Part shown: one piece after another, positions 22,256 through 33,925 of the stretch | Position numbering within the stretch: position 1 is the stretch's first letter | How the letters are laid out: every line of letters starts with the position of its first letter | From: Crotophaga sulcirostris | Taxonomy: Eukaryota; Chordata; Aves; Cuculiformes; Crotophagidae | Assembly: GCA_013397455.1 (NCBI GenBank) | Contig: VYZB01000097.1 | Span: 1 to 64,000, forward strand | Length of the DNA: 64,000 bases | Direction: 5' to 3' | Position numbers and translations under genes: made by a program | Notes under the pieces: model-generated | Told to the model about the DNA's origin: nothing | The model's input: the letters and a program-made list of their open reading frames with translations, nothing else | Databases searched by the model: none

Positions 22256-25200
22256 GCCACACACAAGGTGTACATTTCATCTCTCGTGCCGCTGTTTCAC
22301 CTCCCTAACCATTCACCTCCTGAACCAGGTGTAACAGAGTTGGAGGAAGAGAAACAACCTAATAAAGGTTTGCACATTGAATGGGACAGAGTTATGGATG
22401 AGTATTTGGTCCCCAAACAGCTATAAATGTTTTACAGATGAGGTGGATGAGTCCCGTAGGTGAGTTTCTTCTAGTGGTCATTGCCTATCTCTTCTGGATA
22501 GAGTCTAGTGGGTCAAATAAAGTTTACTATTTTGGTCTCGGTGTTGACATGGCTGCAACTGGCATAGGTGTGGAGACAGCAGTAGCAGCTCCAGTCAGGG
22601 CATGTGGGGCTATCTTGGAAGAGCTAGAAAAATAGGAAGGGAATGAACTGATGGTGCTAAGCAAGGCATGGAGCACTCCTGGTTTTCTGAAGACCACAGC
22701 AGACTGTGGGAGTTATGTCATATTGGTAATTGTGAGAGCAGAGGAGAGCGCATCATGTGTGAACTGACATGCTGAAGATGCGTTTTCTTAATTTTGTGGA
22801 TTTGAGCTGGAGATGTTATGCTCCACTTCCAGTTGCCTCAACACAGTGCTTGGCAGATAGATAAAAAAAATAATTTTGAAGACTGTAGAGGGATATCAGT
22901 CAAAGGTGACAAAGAAAAACAAGGGAGCTTCTTCCTGAGAGTGAGGAATGATGGCCAGAGGATGACCAACTGAGGCATGAAGGCCATGTTGCAAGGGTTT
23001 GAGTACTGTGCCTCTCATCTAGTAAAGAATGCTTAGTTAACTTTAAGTGTGTATCTGCTTGCACTGGAGTCACACTCACAGGCTTCAAGCTCAGCCGCTG
23101 CTTATGTACTGTGGAATTATATCCTGAATTCATCTTCTAGGACCTGACTTCAAAGAGACTCTCTACTAAACTCTCTACTAAATATCAGTGGGATCCACAG
23201 AAGAGGTCAAGCTAAGACAAAACACATTCCTAGGATAAGGTCTATCTGTCTGAAATTTCTGACTTGAGTTTTCTAAGCCCAGTGAATGTATACCCACTAA
23301 TGCAAAATTCCATGCTGGCTAAATGGATTTCAGTTATTTTCTGCTATGAAATCATTTCATTTTTAACAATAACTATCACTCCAAATATAATACAGAAATA
23401 GTTTAGTAATATAGGCCTTAGAACACTAGTCTGATAAATATTTATATTACTTATTTTAAGTTAAAAGCTTGGTTATGAATTGTTTTCATTCCAGCAGTGT
23501 AAACATCCTTCTAGAGTATGTACTGTAGTGTTGAAACTGAAGTCACCCACCCTATTTGCTTGGTCTTATTTTATCAGTGCAAAAATATTCATTGGTGGAT
23601 GCTGATAAAAGTGTTTTCACCACTATCACTGTACAAATGCTCTTCTCTTCTGTACAATACAGAAAGGAAAATAGTGTTGGATATCTATGACATATAAGTA
23701 TTCAGTCAGCAAAAGCTTCAGTTCTTTATTTGTCATATCTTATTTTAGTTTAAATAGAAATTTTAATACATGAACATAAGCCAGTCCTTTGCAAGGGGCA
23801 TTTTCCTAGAGGTAAATGGATTTTGCTTATTGTTTAGTTAATGGGTTTTGTTTATTTGAAAAGAAAACTCATTTTTATAAAATGAGAAACAAAAGCTATA
23901 TAAGGTGTGTGAAATAAGATACTGGAATAAATAGCCTCAGCTCTGAATTGATGAACAGTAATAGATAAATAACTGCATATGCGTTTTGGACTGGAATCCC
24001 AGTCATATTCATGCAGTGAAAGGAGAGGATTTGAATGATAGCAACAGAATGCAAGCCTCCGCAGTATCATAGGAGTCTGAAGTGGCTGTAGAAATTCAGG
24101 CAGTCATTTAATAAAAACACCTCTTTTACTATGGAGGCTGTAAATTATACAAGCCTGTCAAGTTACAGCTCTGCCTTTGTGCTCAGCATGATTGTAATGT
24201 TCTCAGTCCATAATTTAGAAAAGGATTAAGGTTCTCCAATGCTCTGCTGTTTTTACAATGTTTTGGCGATAATAAGATTACCTCAGCCTCCCTCTCTCAT
24301 GTGAAAATGTTGCTAGAAAGACATACCATATATGAAGGTGGGGTTTTCTCACACACATGCATATATATGAGAGGGAGAAAATACATGACAGTGGTGTCTG
24401 GCATCAAAATCGTATTGTAGGGCTGGAGATGCCTCATTACTCATGGATGTTGAAAGCGTGCAGCTAATGTATGGATTTGCTCTGTACAAGTGCTCGTAAG
24501 TCTTTATGGTCATGTCAATAAGGTTTCTATTTATTAAAAACAAAGTTTTTTTAAAAAAGAAGTTTTTAAAATGCTTGCAAAGACTACCGAGCTTTCAGAG
24601 GACTTATTGCTTGGAAAGCCAAGTTTCTTTACTTACCAGGGCTCCACAAATGGATAAGCCTTAGAAGGAGAAAAACATTGCAACTGCTGTATGTTAGAAA
24701 GTTATAGAAAAATAGATTTTCTATCAGAATAAATTTGTGTTTTTGAAAGCCTAGTGTCAGGGGATATTCTGGGAATGGAAGAAAGTGATATGTGCTCTGC
24801 TGGTGATCTGGTAATTCCCTATTTTCAACGGCAGAAAGCTCTGATTTCTCTAATCGTTTGCCTCAGCAGATTAGGTCTTCAATCTGTCACTGTGCTTAGA
24901 CTTCTTCTTGCTGGTTCTGCACTTCCGGCTGCTGTAGCTTTTAGGGTTTGCAGATATCTTATTTTTAAAGAAAATGAAAAAAATATTCCCCAGAAAAGTT
25001 GTTGGTTTTGGTTTTCAAAGGTGGCACTATGAAGCCACGCAGAGATTAGGCAGACATCTCGTGGAGAAGAGATTAGACAGCAAAAGTGCTGGAGAGTTAG
25101 ACAAAGATGAATGAAAGACAACATTTGTCATTCAGTATTGCTCTGATTATCTCTACCACATACCAGACATACTTAGCTTTCAATTTCCACGCAAAAACTT

Positions 25201-25550
25201 GTGTTAATGCCATTCACTTGAATTATTTAAGAAAATGAGAGGATTCGAGAAGATGACAAAGCCCTAGACCTCACCTACAGTCAGAGCCTGCAGCTGGAAT
25301 TATACAGGAAAAAGAGGGCCACAATAAAAACCATTAAATTTTTTTCTGTTCTAAGATCTGGAGCCAGGCATCTCCCCTGGAGGTAGCTATTATTTCAGCT
25401 GTCCCCTGTATGAATGATGCCAGAAAGCAATTCTATCAGGAGGACTCGACTGTTGTCCACAAACATCTTGATCTTGGCTCTTTTTCCTTCCACCTGGCTG
25501 CTGGGAGAAGGAACTGAACAACTCGGCCACCTTTAGTCCCCAGGACTCAC
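22256..25550. other. Unique non-coding sequence
   Basis: AT-rich DNA with no repeat or exon that I can support. The 23.3-24.6 kb part is especially AT-rich, with short T and A runs. Confidence 0.5.
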
Positions 25551-25898
25551 CACAGGCTGGATGAAGGGCAGTTTCACACAGTACATTGTAGATAACTGGT
25601 ATCACTGGGCTGTTGTCATGTGTTGCTTTGCCTTCAAAAACCACAGTCCTTTCCTCTGGTGAGGAACAGCCAGTTCTCAGAGCTGTGTCAGTTGTGCTAC
25701 TCTGATTGTTCCTTAAATGCTCTTTTTGTGCAGATGCAGAGGAAAATCTGTCTGCAGTGACACTGAGTTCTGCAATGGACCATGATGGAGTTGCCCAAGC
25801 TGTGAAGCTATGCTTGCCACCTGGGAAACTTAAGGGAGGCACTTCAGATACACTCAAGATACTAGTGTGTATCTGTGCATCTGGGAAACTGGAGATGG
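25551..25898 (-). CDS. Candidate internal coding exon, unknown protein
   Basis: I do not recognise this product and call it only as a possible exon. Reading the minus strand, a long pyrimidine tract ending TTTCTGCAG precedes 25898, and a strong donor, GTG|GTGAGT, follows 25551. The 348 nt between them are open throughout in one frame, entered with two bases and left with one, so the exon would be symmetric phase 1-1 and could be skipped without a frameshift. It would encode about 115 residues, rich in Ser, Thr, Ala and Pro, with three Cys and no obvious membrane segment. There is no ATG in that frame, so it cannot stand alone as a gene. The same frame stays open past the donor to 25390 and begins after a TAG just left of the acceptor. 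Phase 1-1 exons rich in Ser and Thr are typical of extracellular stalk regions, but this may be a chance open frame. Confidence 0.28.
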
Positions 25899-26934
25899 CT
25901 GCAGAAAGAGAGGCTAGGGAAGAAAATAAGGATGGACCACACTAGATATGAAGCAGAAGAGCATCCTTTCTGTGCAGTCTCTGGGAAGAAGTGTCCTTGG
26001 AGATCCACATTTGTTTACTTCTGTACCTTGAGGCCAAGACATTGAGTTGGCATTAGCCTTTCTGCTCTTCCTCTTTCCTCTCTCTGCGTACGCTGCATCT
26101 GAAGCCATAGTTGCAGCCAGCATGGTCAAATGAGGCTAGCCTGTGGTAGGTTTATTCAATATATGCATCAGGTGTCATTTGTGCATGTATTCCTACTGGA
26201 GGAAGAGCAACGTGAATTTTGACAAACTGATGTGAGTCCTGCAAAGGGCCTCTAGGATGGTCAAGTGCTGGAGCAGCGGTGTATGAGGGGAGACTAAGGG
26301 TGCTGGGTTTGTTATTCTTGCCTAAAAGGTTTTTCCTAAACTGTAAGCTAGGAGAAAGATAAAAGTATCTCAGTTTTGCATGCTTCCTTGTCATCTCCCT
26401 GACTTCCCTCACCCAAAATCTCTACAAAACTTTGTTCAGTCAGCCTCAAATTTCCTAAAAGGACATTCTGCCCTGGGATAATATCATGCTGTGAAAGTTC
26501 AGGCTGATTATTTTTCATTTAGAGGGAGAGTCAAAATTGGTCTTATAATGGAGGTCTTGTTTCAAACAACGATGAAAGAATTTAGCATTTAGTGACGTCA
26601 GTGGGGTGGCATGGGCATGGAGTCGCATGCGAGTGGGTGGAAGCTGGGCTTTTCTCTGCATCAATGGTTTTGTGAAGGAGTCTTTCACTGATGGAGGTTT
26701 ATTCAAGCCCACCTAAACACATGTACATATTTATTTACTAAAGCAAACCAAACTACAAATGGGAATAAAATCCACATTTAAACATCCTTACAAGCAACGC
26801 CTCTATGACAAATTCTTTCTCCAGCCCTACTGAAGAAAAAGCCTGGGAGAATTTACTTTCCTCAGGCTTTACAACTCATTGTTTTCCACAAAAGCACCCC
26901 TTTGCTTTTCCGAGAGTAAGGATAATTCTGTGGC
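25899..26934. other. Unique non-coding sequence
   Basis: No repeat or gene is recognised. The pyrimidine-rich part just right of 25898 would be the branch-point and acceptor region of the candidate minus-strand exon. Confidence 0.45.
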
Positions 26935-27100
26935 TAAAGCACATGACTAGTACTTGGGGTTTGCTTCCCAGCTGTTGCACAGACTTCTTGTGTGTCCTTG
27001 AGCAAATCTGATTAATCTCGCTGCACATCTGTAAAATGGATGCAGTGCTCTTTTTGCTCATTCACAGGAGCTGATGTGAGCCTTTCAGACTTGTACAAGA
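26935..27100 (+). mobile_element. MIR-like ancient SINE relic
   Basis: The word order follows sense MIR: a segment like GGTTTGCTTCCCAGCTGTTG, then TGTGTCCTTGAGCAA at 26990-27004, then CATCTGTAAAATGGATG at 27026-27042. The core and the 3' half are recognisable despite much divergence. Confidence 0.7.
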
Positions 27101-28507
27101 CAACCAGATAGAAATGCAGAGAAATATGCATGCAATTTTGTGTACAAGTGTGTGCTAATTGAGGCAAGAGTGGAAAACTTTCTGCCAGATTACATTTGAC
27201 AGAGCATCTTATTAATTCTGTGGAAGTTTGGATGCAAAATCCGTTTCTAGAAAGCTATGGGATTTTCATCCCAAAATGAAGAGGATATTCAATTGAGTCT
27301 TTTTTTTTAATGAAAATGAGAAAACTAAAAGTTACCTTTTCAGTGGAAATGATGAAACCTTGTTTTGTCTTTTTTTTCTTTTTTTTCCCCCAAAGGGGGA
27401 AGTAGCTCTTCCCAGCTAGCTGTGTGTTTTGGGAAAAGCAATGCTGTCCTGACTAAATGCAGGCACTCTCAGGGCTGGGAAGCAACTGAACAAATCAACG
27501 TCCAGTTCCATCCCATTATGCTTGCTCAGTAGGCAGATACATAGTGTTTGTTTTATCATCAGGGTCAGTGTACAGCCCTGTACCTCACCATCCAGTTTTG
27601 AACCCCGCAGTGAGGAGAGAGCGGTTACCACCTTCCTGTGATTGTTTGTCATACTCACCAGCCTTGTCCCTTGAGTACTTCACAAATATTGACGGACATA
27701 CTTTCAGGAAAAGGTATCTACTACCACATGCATTTTCTGGCTACAAGCTGAAGTTGCAACATTGGCAAAGGTGCCCCTAGATGTGTCCTGCTAGAGGCAA
27801 ATCTGTCTTGAATTTGAAGGAACTACATATGTTAAAAAGCAATACGACATGCATATATATAACCCTGTGCCTTTTATAGATTATAAAAATTTTGAAATGG
27901 TCTTTAATTTTCAATTTATATTTTCCCTTCAAATTCTTTTGTAATAATTTTTTATCAGTTGTCCTGTGGTAGAAAACATCAGTCAAAAATAAGGACAGCT
28001 CAGTCACATCATGAGATTTAAAATAAATGGTTTTAAAAACAATTTTTGAAAAGCATAAACTATTTACAAAATTACAAGTCTTAAAAAAGGTGTTTGCATT
28101 TTTTGATAGTAAATTCCCATTAATTTTGAAAGACTGTAATCTCCACCCTACACTTTAAAGCATAAGCATAAGAAATATTACCAGTATCAAAAGTTCAGGC
28201 TGCAAGTATTTACAGGAGTAGCTGAAAAATGAGATTTAGAAAGTAGTTCAAGTTCTGTTCACATTTTTCAGTTTTCATTTCAGGAGCTGGAAATTTAAAC
28301 ATAAAAGTATTATGAAGTCATGATAAATCCCACACATTGTCGAAATTGCCTTCACTATGATGTGTAGCTGACTCTATTTCTAACATTTTAACTCAATAAT
28401 GTACATGGATGATCCTGTTCCTGCTGGCAATGATTACAGACTCCCCATTGACTTGTGCAGGATCATGATGGGGACATTGCAGTCAGGGCTTTATGAAAAA
28501 ACTTTTT
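27101..28507. other. Unique non-coding sequence
   Basis: AT-rich DNA, most extreme at about 27.85-28.15 kb. T/C-rich runs occur at 27369-27391. No gene or mobile element is recognised. Confidence 0.5.
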
Positions 28508-28610
28508 TGTGCCATGGTTTAGATGATGGGTTGGTGTTAGTGTTGGGTTATAGGTTGGACTTGATGATCTCAGAGGTCCTTTCCAACCTTCTGATACTGT
28601 GATACTGTGA
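28508..28610 (+). mobile_element. CR1 LINE 3' end with ATACTGTG tail
   Basis: The block GGACTTGATGATCTCAGAGG followed by TCCTTTCCAACC is the conserved CR1 3' end in sense. It is followed by two tail units of the type ATACTGTG. Only about 100 nt of the element is present. The upstream part, from GCCATGG to GGTTATAGG, is nearly identical, reverse-complemented, to 33834-33897, so both belong to one fairly young subfamily. Confidence 0.85.
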
Positions 28611-30264
28611 AAAAAAATTCCAATGGAAAAATGTGCATCATGGATTAGAAATTAGCTCAAGACTCAGAAGGTTATTAATGCACTTTGCATTCACACAGGC
28701 TTCTTATGTGATTTTAAGCAAGCCTTTGAAGGTGACAGTGCAACCCTGTGCCTGTGTTCCTGCATGACACCTGAGGATTGGTGTTCAAGGGATGGTGGTG
28801 GTACTGGTGGTGGAATGGGGCAGAGTTTGGGAAAAGAACTGTTTCTAAACCCCTCGGAGAGTGGGCTGACAAATGTAGATCCAGGGTGTTCATGGTCCCA
28901 GGTGCAGGTTCACCCAGCACCTGCTCTATTCCTCTATCAGTACTGAAAAACTGAGTGGTGCCAGTATCCCCTTTGAGATTCTATCATCCCTCTTCAGCTC
29001 TGACTGTACTGGTCTACCCCTCAGGTGGTTATTCCCTGCAGCTTCTGCTTTTTTGGGGTTCCCAGGGACTTTGAGATAGTGTCCTGACTTCACTGGGACT
29101 GTTCTGTGCCTCTCCGGCACTATAAGTGGAAGAGCATTGAAATTATCTTGTCTAAGCTCCTTCATCACACTGACAAAGACATCTTGTCCAGCAGTTCCTG
29201 TGTCAAGTTCCTGTCTCCAGAGGCTGAGTTGACTAAGCCCAGAAGAAAAGTCAGTCACAGCGATACATATGTGTCATTATGTTGCACCCCCTTCATGCCT
29301 AGGTGGGTTGTTCCAGTAGATTATTCTCCTCAGAGTGGGCATTTTCCCTGTAGCCTAAATTTATCTCTTTTCAGATGTTACCTTGCTATCTGAGCTCTTT
29401 TCAGGCTTTTCACTTACTAGGTAAGAGCAAGAAGTGGTCTTTCCATGCAAGCACTTAGAAACTTTTGCCTAGACTCATCTTCTTAGATGAAATAAACAGA
29501 CTGAAGTCACTTGGATGTCTTGCAAAGGCTGGCTCAAGGCAGCCTGGTAGCGCAGGCAGAGCTGAACTTTCTCATATTGCAGGAGGGGCTGTGGATATTT
29601 TGTCTGGGAAAGTGAGAGACTAGGGTAAAGGGCTGAAGCTAGGGCAGAAGGGCAGGAGAGATGTACGTCCCGGCACAGGCACGGTTGTGCCACATGTCCT
29701 GCCTTCTCCCTCAGTAGCAATGGCAGCAGCCAGCCTGGCACAGGCAGAGCAGAGCAAATACAGGTCTGCAGTCGTCTGCTTTCTTAGGTGGTAGCTTCCT
29801 GCTTTGCCTGTGGTGAGAGCCAGCTCTGGTCTCACTGCACGTTTTCAGAACCGTTGCAGCTCCTTTCTAAGCCATTCCCAGCTTTTTTATGTCCTCTGTT
29901 TTAATGAGCCCCAAACAGTAACCCCACATTCAGTGGCAACAACTCTCTCCTTGTTCTTCCTTGCTCTTCTCCCACCTAAATCTCCTTTTACTAATTGCTT
30001 CACCACTTGGGGGTTATGTGTTCAACCAAAACCCCAGGCAGAAAACCTTTCTGATGCACGGCTGTGTTCCAGTTATGCTCCTATTTATGTGTATGCTGGG
30101 TCACGTGCCTACAACATGAGTTGCTCATCGCCCTGGTTTTAAGCCCAGACCTGCAAAGTGTACCACACAAGCTGAACCCTCAGCCCAGGTGGAGCCCCAG
30201 CGAGATCATATGGATGCTGTACCAGTCCCAGGACCTTTTTCCAGGAACAAAGGCTTAGTACAAC
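28611..30264. other. Unique non-coding sequence
   Basis: No gene or known repeat is recognised. Open frames on the two strands overlap heavily and lack matching splice sites. Confidence 0.5.
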
Positions 30265-30400
30265 GTTTAGAGATTTGCTTATTTTGACAGTCAGCAATTG
30301 CCAAGCCAATAATCTGTTTGTTTCTTTATCAAGCAGACTAATAAACGGTGCTGCATTGCTAAATCTGTCTAAAGGGAAGAGATGGCCTTTAGTCTTATTC
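30265..30400. promoter_or_regulatory. Candidate conserved non-coding element
   Basis: The block contains a MEIS/TGIF-type TGACAG at 30285-30290, a CAATTG E-box, a CCAAT box, a FOX-type TGTTTGTTT at 30315-30323 and AATAAACGG within about 60 bases. There is no repeat signature. This is a judgement by appearance. Confidence 0.25.
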
Positions 30401-30517
30401 AGCATCTTATATCAGCTTGTCTTAACCCAGCCAAGTATATTTACATGAAATAGTGGAATGAGTTTTGCAAATTCTGCCCCCCCTCCCTTTTTATTATAAG
30501 TGACTGTCTAGCCAAGT

Positions 30518-31219
30518 TCATTTCCTCTCCTGTCTGAGCTCTTCTCTGAAATATATTATCCCACTTATTAAAAACCAATACCACTGTGCTTTGCTTTTCT
30601 TCCACCCTCTTAGAAGAAGGGGCATGCAGGGGATGCTTGGATTAAGTGAGTGGGGCACCCCAGAGCTGGGATTCTTTATGAATGAGCTCATATCCTCTCT
30701 CCGTATGATAAGAGGAATGCCGTTTGCATCCCAGAATTGACTACATAAACATACACACACTTGCATGGGTGAGCACTTAGCCTGAGCATAAACTGCAATT
30801 GCCAAACAAAAATCTGACTGACAAGGAATCATCTGCCAGCCCTCTGCACCGGCAGACTGCAACCACTGCTCGGTGGTGATAGTCCCCTCATTCCTGATGA
30901 AATCCATCCGTGCCAGGAGGGGGAGGGGGAGAGAGGGAGAGGAGATGACAGATCCCTGTTTGCATTCTTCAGAGAGAGCAGCTGCAATTGTCTTGCTACA
31001 GTATGTCAACATGAAATTATGACAAATCAGGCAGGGATGTACTAGCAGATGAAAACAATAAGGAGGAAGCAGAGCACAGGGAAGTTGGGAAGAATGAACT
31101 GTACCTAAAACTTTGGAGGCCGATACCATCCTGGTAGAAAACATCTCTGAAAGTGTAATAGGACTGAAGACTGTAGGTATGCCTGGACATGACACAAGGA
31201 GCCTATGCTGAGTTTTCAA
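30518..31219 (-). other. Long minus-strand open frame, probably non-coding
   Basis: One frame is open for about 700 nt, the longest outside the CpG island. The frame as drawn starts at a TTG; the first in-frame ATG is about 24 codons later, leaving about 209 residues. The translation shows no domain, no signal peptide and no regular composition, and I find no GTGAGT- or GTAAGT-type donor on the minus strand. It overlaps a stretch that looks regulatory (30720-31060). A chance frame in sequence poor in stop codons is the likeliest explanation. Confidence 0.2.
30720..31060. promoter_or_regulatory. Candidate conserved non-coding element
   Basis: Two E-box-type words abut at 30979-30990 (CAGCTG then CAATTG). 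Another CAATTG lies near 30796, and the flanks carry AT-rich words such as ATGAAATTATGACAAATCAGG-like sequence near 31010-31030. A purine-rich tract of G and A at 30917-30945 interrupts the block. Function is inferred only from motif density. Confidence 0.25.
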
Positions 31220-31257
31220 GTTGGTTTACATTTGCCTCTAAAATACTTCAGGGTTTC

Positions 31258-31279
31258 TTTATTTTTATTTTTATTTTTA

Positions 31280-31310
<31 letters not shown>

Positions 31311-31314
31311 TTTA
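31258..31314. repeat. (TTTTA)n pentanucleotide microsatellite
   Basis: About eleven units of ATTTT, nearly perfect, with one unit shortened near the right end. It is not attached to a recognisable poly(A) retroelement. Confidence 0.95.
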
Positions 31315-33764
31315 CATTCCATAGGAATCTTTCAAAAGCTAACCTTAGAGTAGCAGGAAAAAGACACCATTTCCTGTGAATGGGACACAGTCAGGATCCT
31401 CACAGAGCCCACTGAGCACCCAGCACTCGCACTGTATATCATACCAGGCTCTGACCTTGGCAAAGGTAAGGAAAGCTCCCTGGCCTCCACGCTTACATGT
31501 ACATAGTTACCAAGAATGGAGAAAAAAGAAAACGGATTTCCTACTCCCCTCCTCTTTTTTTTTGTTTTTATTAAAAATGTTATTGTTTGATAGCAAAGAG
31601 AGAACAAGCAGGAGAAAGGCTTCAGCTTCCTGTTTGCCTCCTCTTTTCTATCTAACAGAAGTCCTTGAAATGGGATGCAATGAATGTTTCCTTTATTAAA
31701 AACTGAGCCTTCTCCAACCCACACAATTTCACAACACTTGATAGAATGCACATTTTTCCAGTGTCTTTTATTTTGACAATATCCAACAATAAAAAAAAAA
31801 GTCAGTAATGGGGCCATATTCACCATTAGTGTGTTTGGGAGCAGCTCCCTCTGGTCTCAATAGGAGGTGCACTCACTTTCACCAGATCAGAATTTGCTGT
31901 TTTGTGCACACCTTATATTTAGGATTGTCACTCGTCTCTATTAAGAGTGGCTTATAAACTTCCTCAGATTTGTGAGTCTATTGATTTAGCACTGTGCAGC
32001 TTGGCTGCGAAAGAAAGAAGGAAAAAAGTCAGTGAGCACATGGTTTTTACCTAAAAGCTGGCTTTATTTCCCTCCACCCAGGTTCTGCTGCCTCTCTGCC
32101 TGCTGCAGCTGGCTGGCACCTCTGAGAAAGCTGCCACGTCACACCTCGCTGGAGTCCGGGAGAACGTGGTGGGTTTGCTCTGGAGGGTGGAGGGTGCATG
32201 AAAATATTTTCTGTGGTTTCAGTCTGCATGTCTGCATGGAAAAGTCTAGTGAAATGTAATAGGTATGAATCCAGGAGGGTCCACAGAAATGTGTGAGGAC
32301 AGATTTCAGAAAAACCAGTGCAAAAACCCCAAAACCTTTTCAGGGGAAGGAATAGTCCCAGTACGCTTTCAAAATCGGTAATTTTTTTTCAATTAAATTC
32401 CACAGGAGTTTTCCATAGGGTTGGTTCCAACCTCCCCTCTTCCAGGCTCTAAGCCTTACATTTTAATGAACTGAAAGGGCTTTGCTCTGTGCTCACTTAC
32501 ATTGCATCTGTCATCAGTGGCACTTCTCTAGCTGCACTGAAACACTTCTGTGCTTGTACAGCTCACCTGAGAGAGTACGAAGTCCCCAGACTCAGAGGGA
32601 TATCTGAGTGAAAGACCTGCCTTTCACCTAATTTAGTCTTTAAAACTTCAAATAATTTGACAAACATATCCTGCAAGAGCATATCCTTCCTGTTGGGTTT
32701 ACTTCCGGACTCACATTGCCCTGTTGTAACTGTTCTGCAGATCTGTCCTTGGCACCCACACCCGTCTGCTCCTGGAGACCATAAAACCAATGATGCTCAT
32801 GCAGTTGATGGAGAGGGAGCTCCATCTTGACCATTAACTTGCTGCCTGGACTCCTCTGGCCTGAAGAGCCTCGTACAGCTACTCTGTCCAGCTGGGTTGT
32901 GATGGTGTCCTTGGAATCAAAGCAATGTCACGTTTATTATGAGGTGCTGCTTTCTGAAAGGCTTAACGAATATGACCTCCTTCTTTGTATGCCTCAATTA
33001 GGTTAATGCTATGGTCCCCATATTACTCACTCATGGAGAAAGATGCTAGGCTGTCAAGCATTACAAAGCACTCAGGGACAGAGGTAAGTGTGATTTCCCC
33101 TGGCTGGAGCTGGAACAAACCTGCAGGGCTATGAGGGAGTATGGAGCAGGACCCTGGCAATCCACAGGCAGTATGTTTGGAAGTCCCCAGAGCTGTGTAT
33201 CTGTTCCTGCCAGCTGCATGAGACCTCACAATGGTGAAGCATTGCATGGCACGAGGCATTCCTCCAAGAGAGGGATTTAAGGTGCAGCGTGGTGGTGCTG
33301 AGCATCAGAACTTGTTTCTATCATGTCTTCTCCTTGTGAAATTTTGTTGTGGTTTTCCCATTGGTGGGGAAATTCCCCTACTGCTGATATTAGCTACACT
33401 CAAAAGCCTCTCAGAAGCCTCTCTCTTGCCTTTTTAACAAGTAATAGCAAAAAGCTATTGCTCATGCTCTGTGCTTTCTTGTATGCAATTTTTTTCTTCT
33501 TCAATCAGATAGCTGTACTGGATTTCTTTTTATTCCTTCTTTCTTATAGCTTTTCTCAATGTAGTCTTGTCAGGCTCTTTTCTTGTCACTCTATTGTAAA
33601 TGTAGGTATATTCTTGCTAATGTGGTCTTAAACTTGAAGGCTACAGTCGTACACTGTGTTATGGTTCCTTTGTTTCACTGTCACTGTATAAAAGGAAGGG
33701 AAATTGCGAGGGATTTTTTAGGAAGATATGTCTCCCTGGCCCAGGTGACAAACAACTACAAACA
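31315..33764. other. Unique non-coding sequence
   Basis: No exon or mobile element is recognised. A donor-like ACAGAG|GTAAGTG lies at 33083 on the plus strand, but no convincing coding frame precedes it. Confidence 0.5.
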
Positions 33765-33925
33765 TATCACAGTATCACAGTATCACAGTATCACAGTATT
33801 ACAGGGTTGGAAAGGACCTTTGAGATCATCAAGTCCAACCTATAACCCAACACTAACGCCAACACCAACACCAACCCATCATCTAAACCATGGCACTAAG
33901 TGCCTCATCCAATTTCCTCTTAAAT
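33765..33925 (-). mobile_element. CR1 LINE 3' end with tandem TATCACAG tail
   Basis: Reading left to right there are five tail units of TATCACAG type (the last is TATTACAG), then the conserved GGGTTGGAAAGGACC...GATCATCAAGTCCAACC block, then a subfamily-specific body to about 33925. The element is therefore on the minus strand. The body contains a short CAACAC expansion at about 33855-33875 that is absent from the copy at 28.5 kb. Confidence 0.88.

Noticed and set aside
31332..31826. A 164-residue minus-strand frame
   Set aside because: Low-complexity Lys and Phe runs come from A/T tracts, and no splice sites fit.
33001..33083. Exon ending at the donor ACAGAG|GTAAGTG
   Set aside because: The upstream acceptor-like AG at about 33000 is usable, but the interval has stops in the frames checked and no conserved content is recognised.
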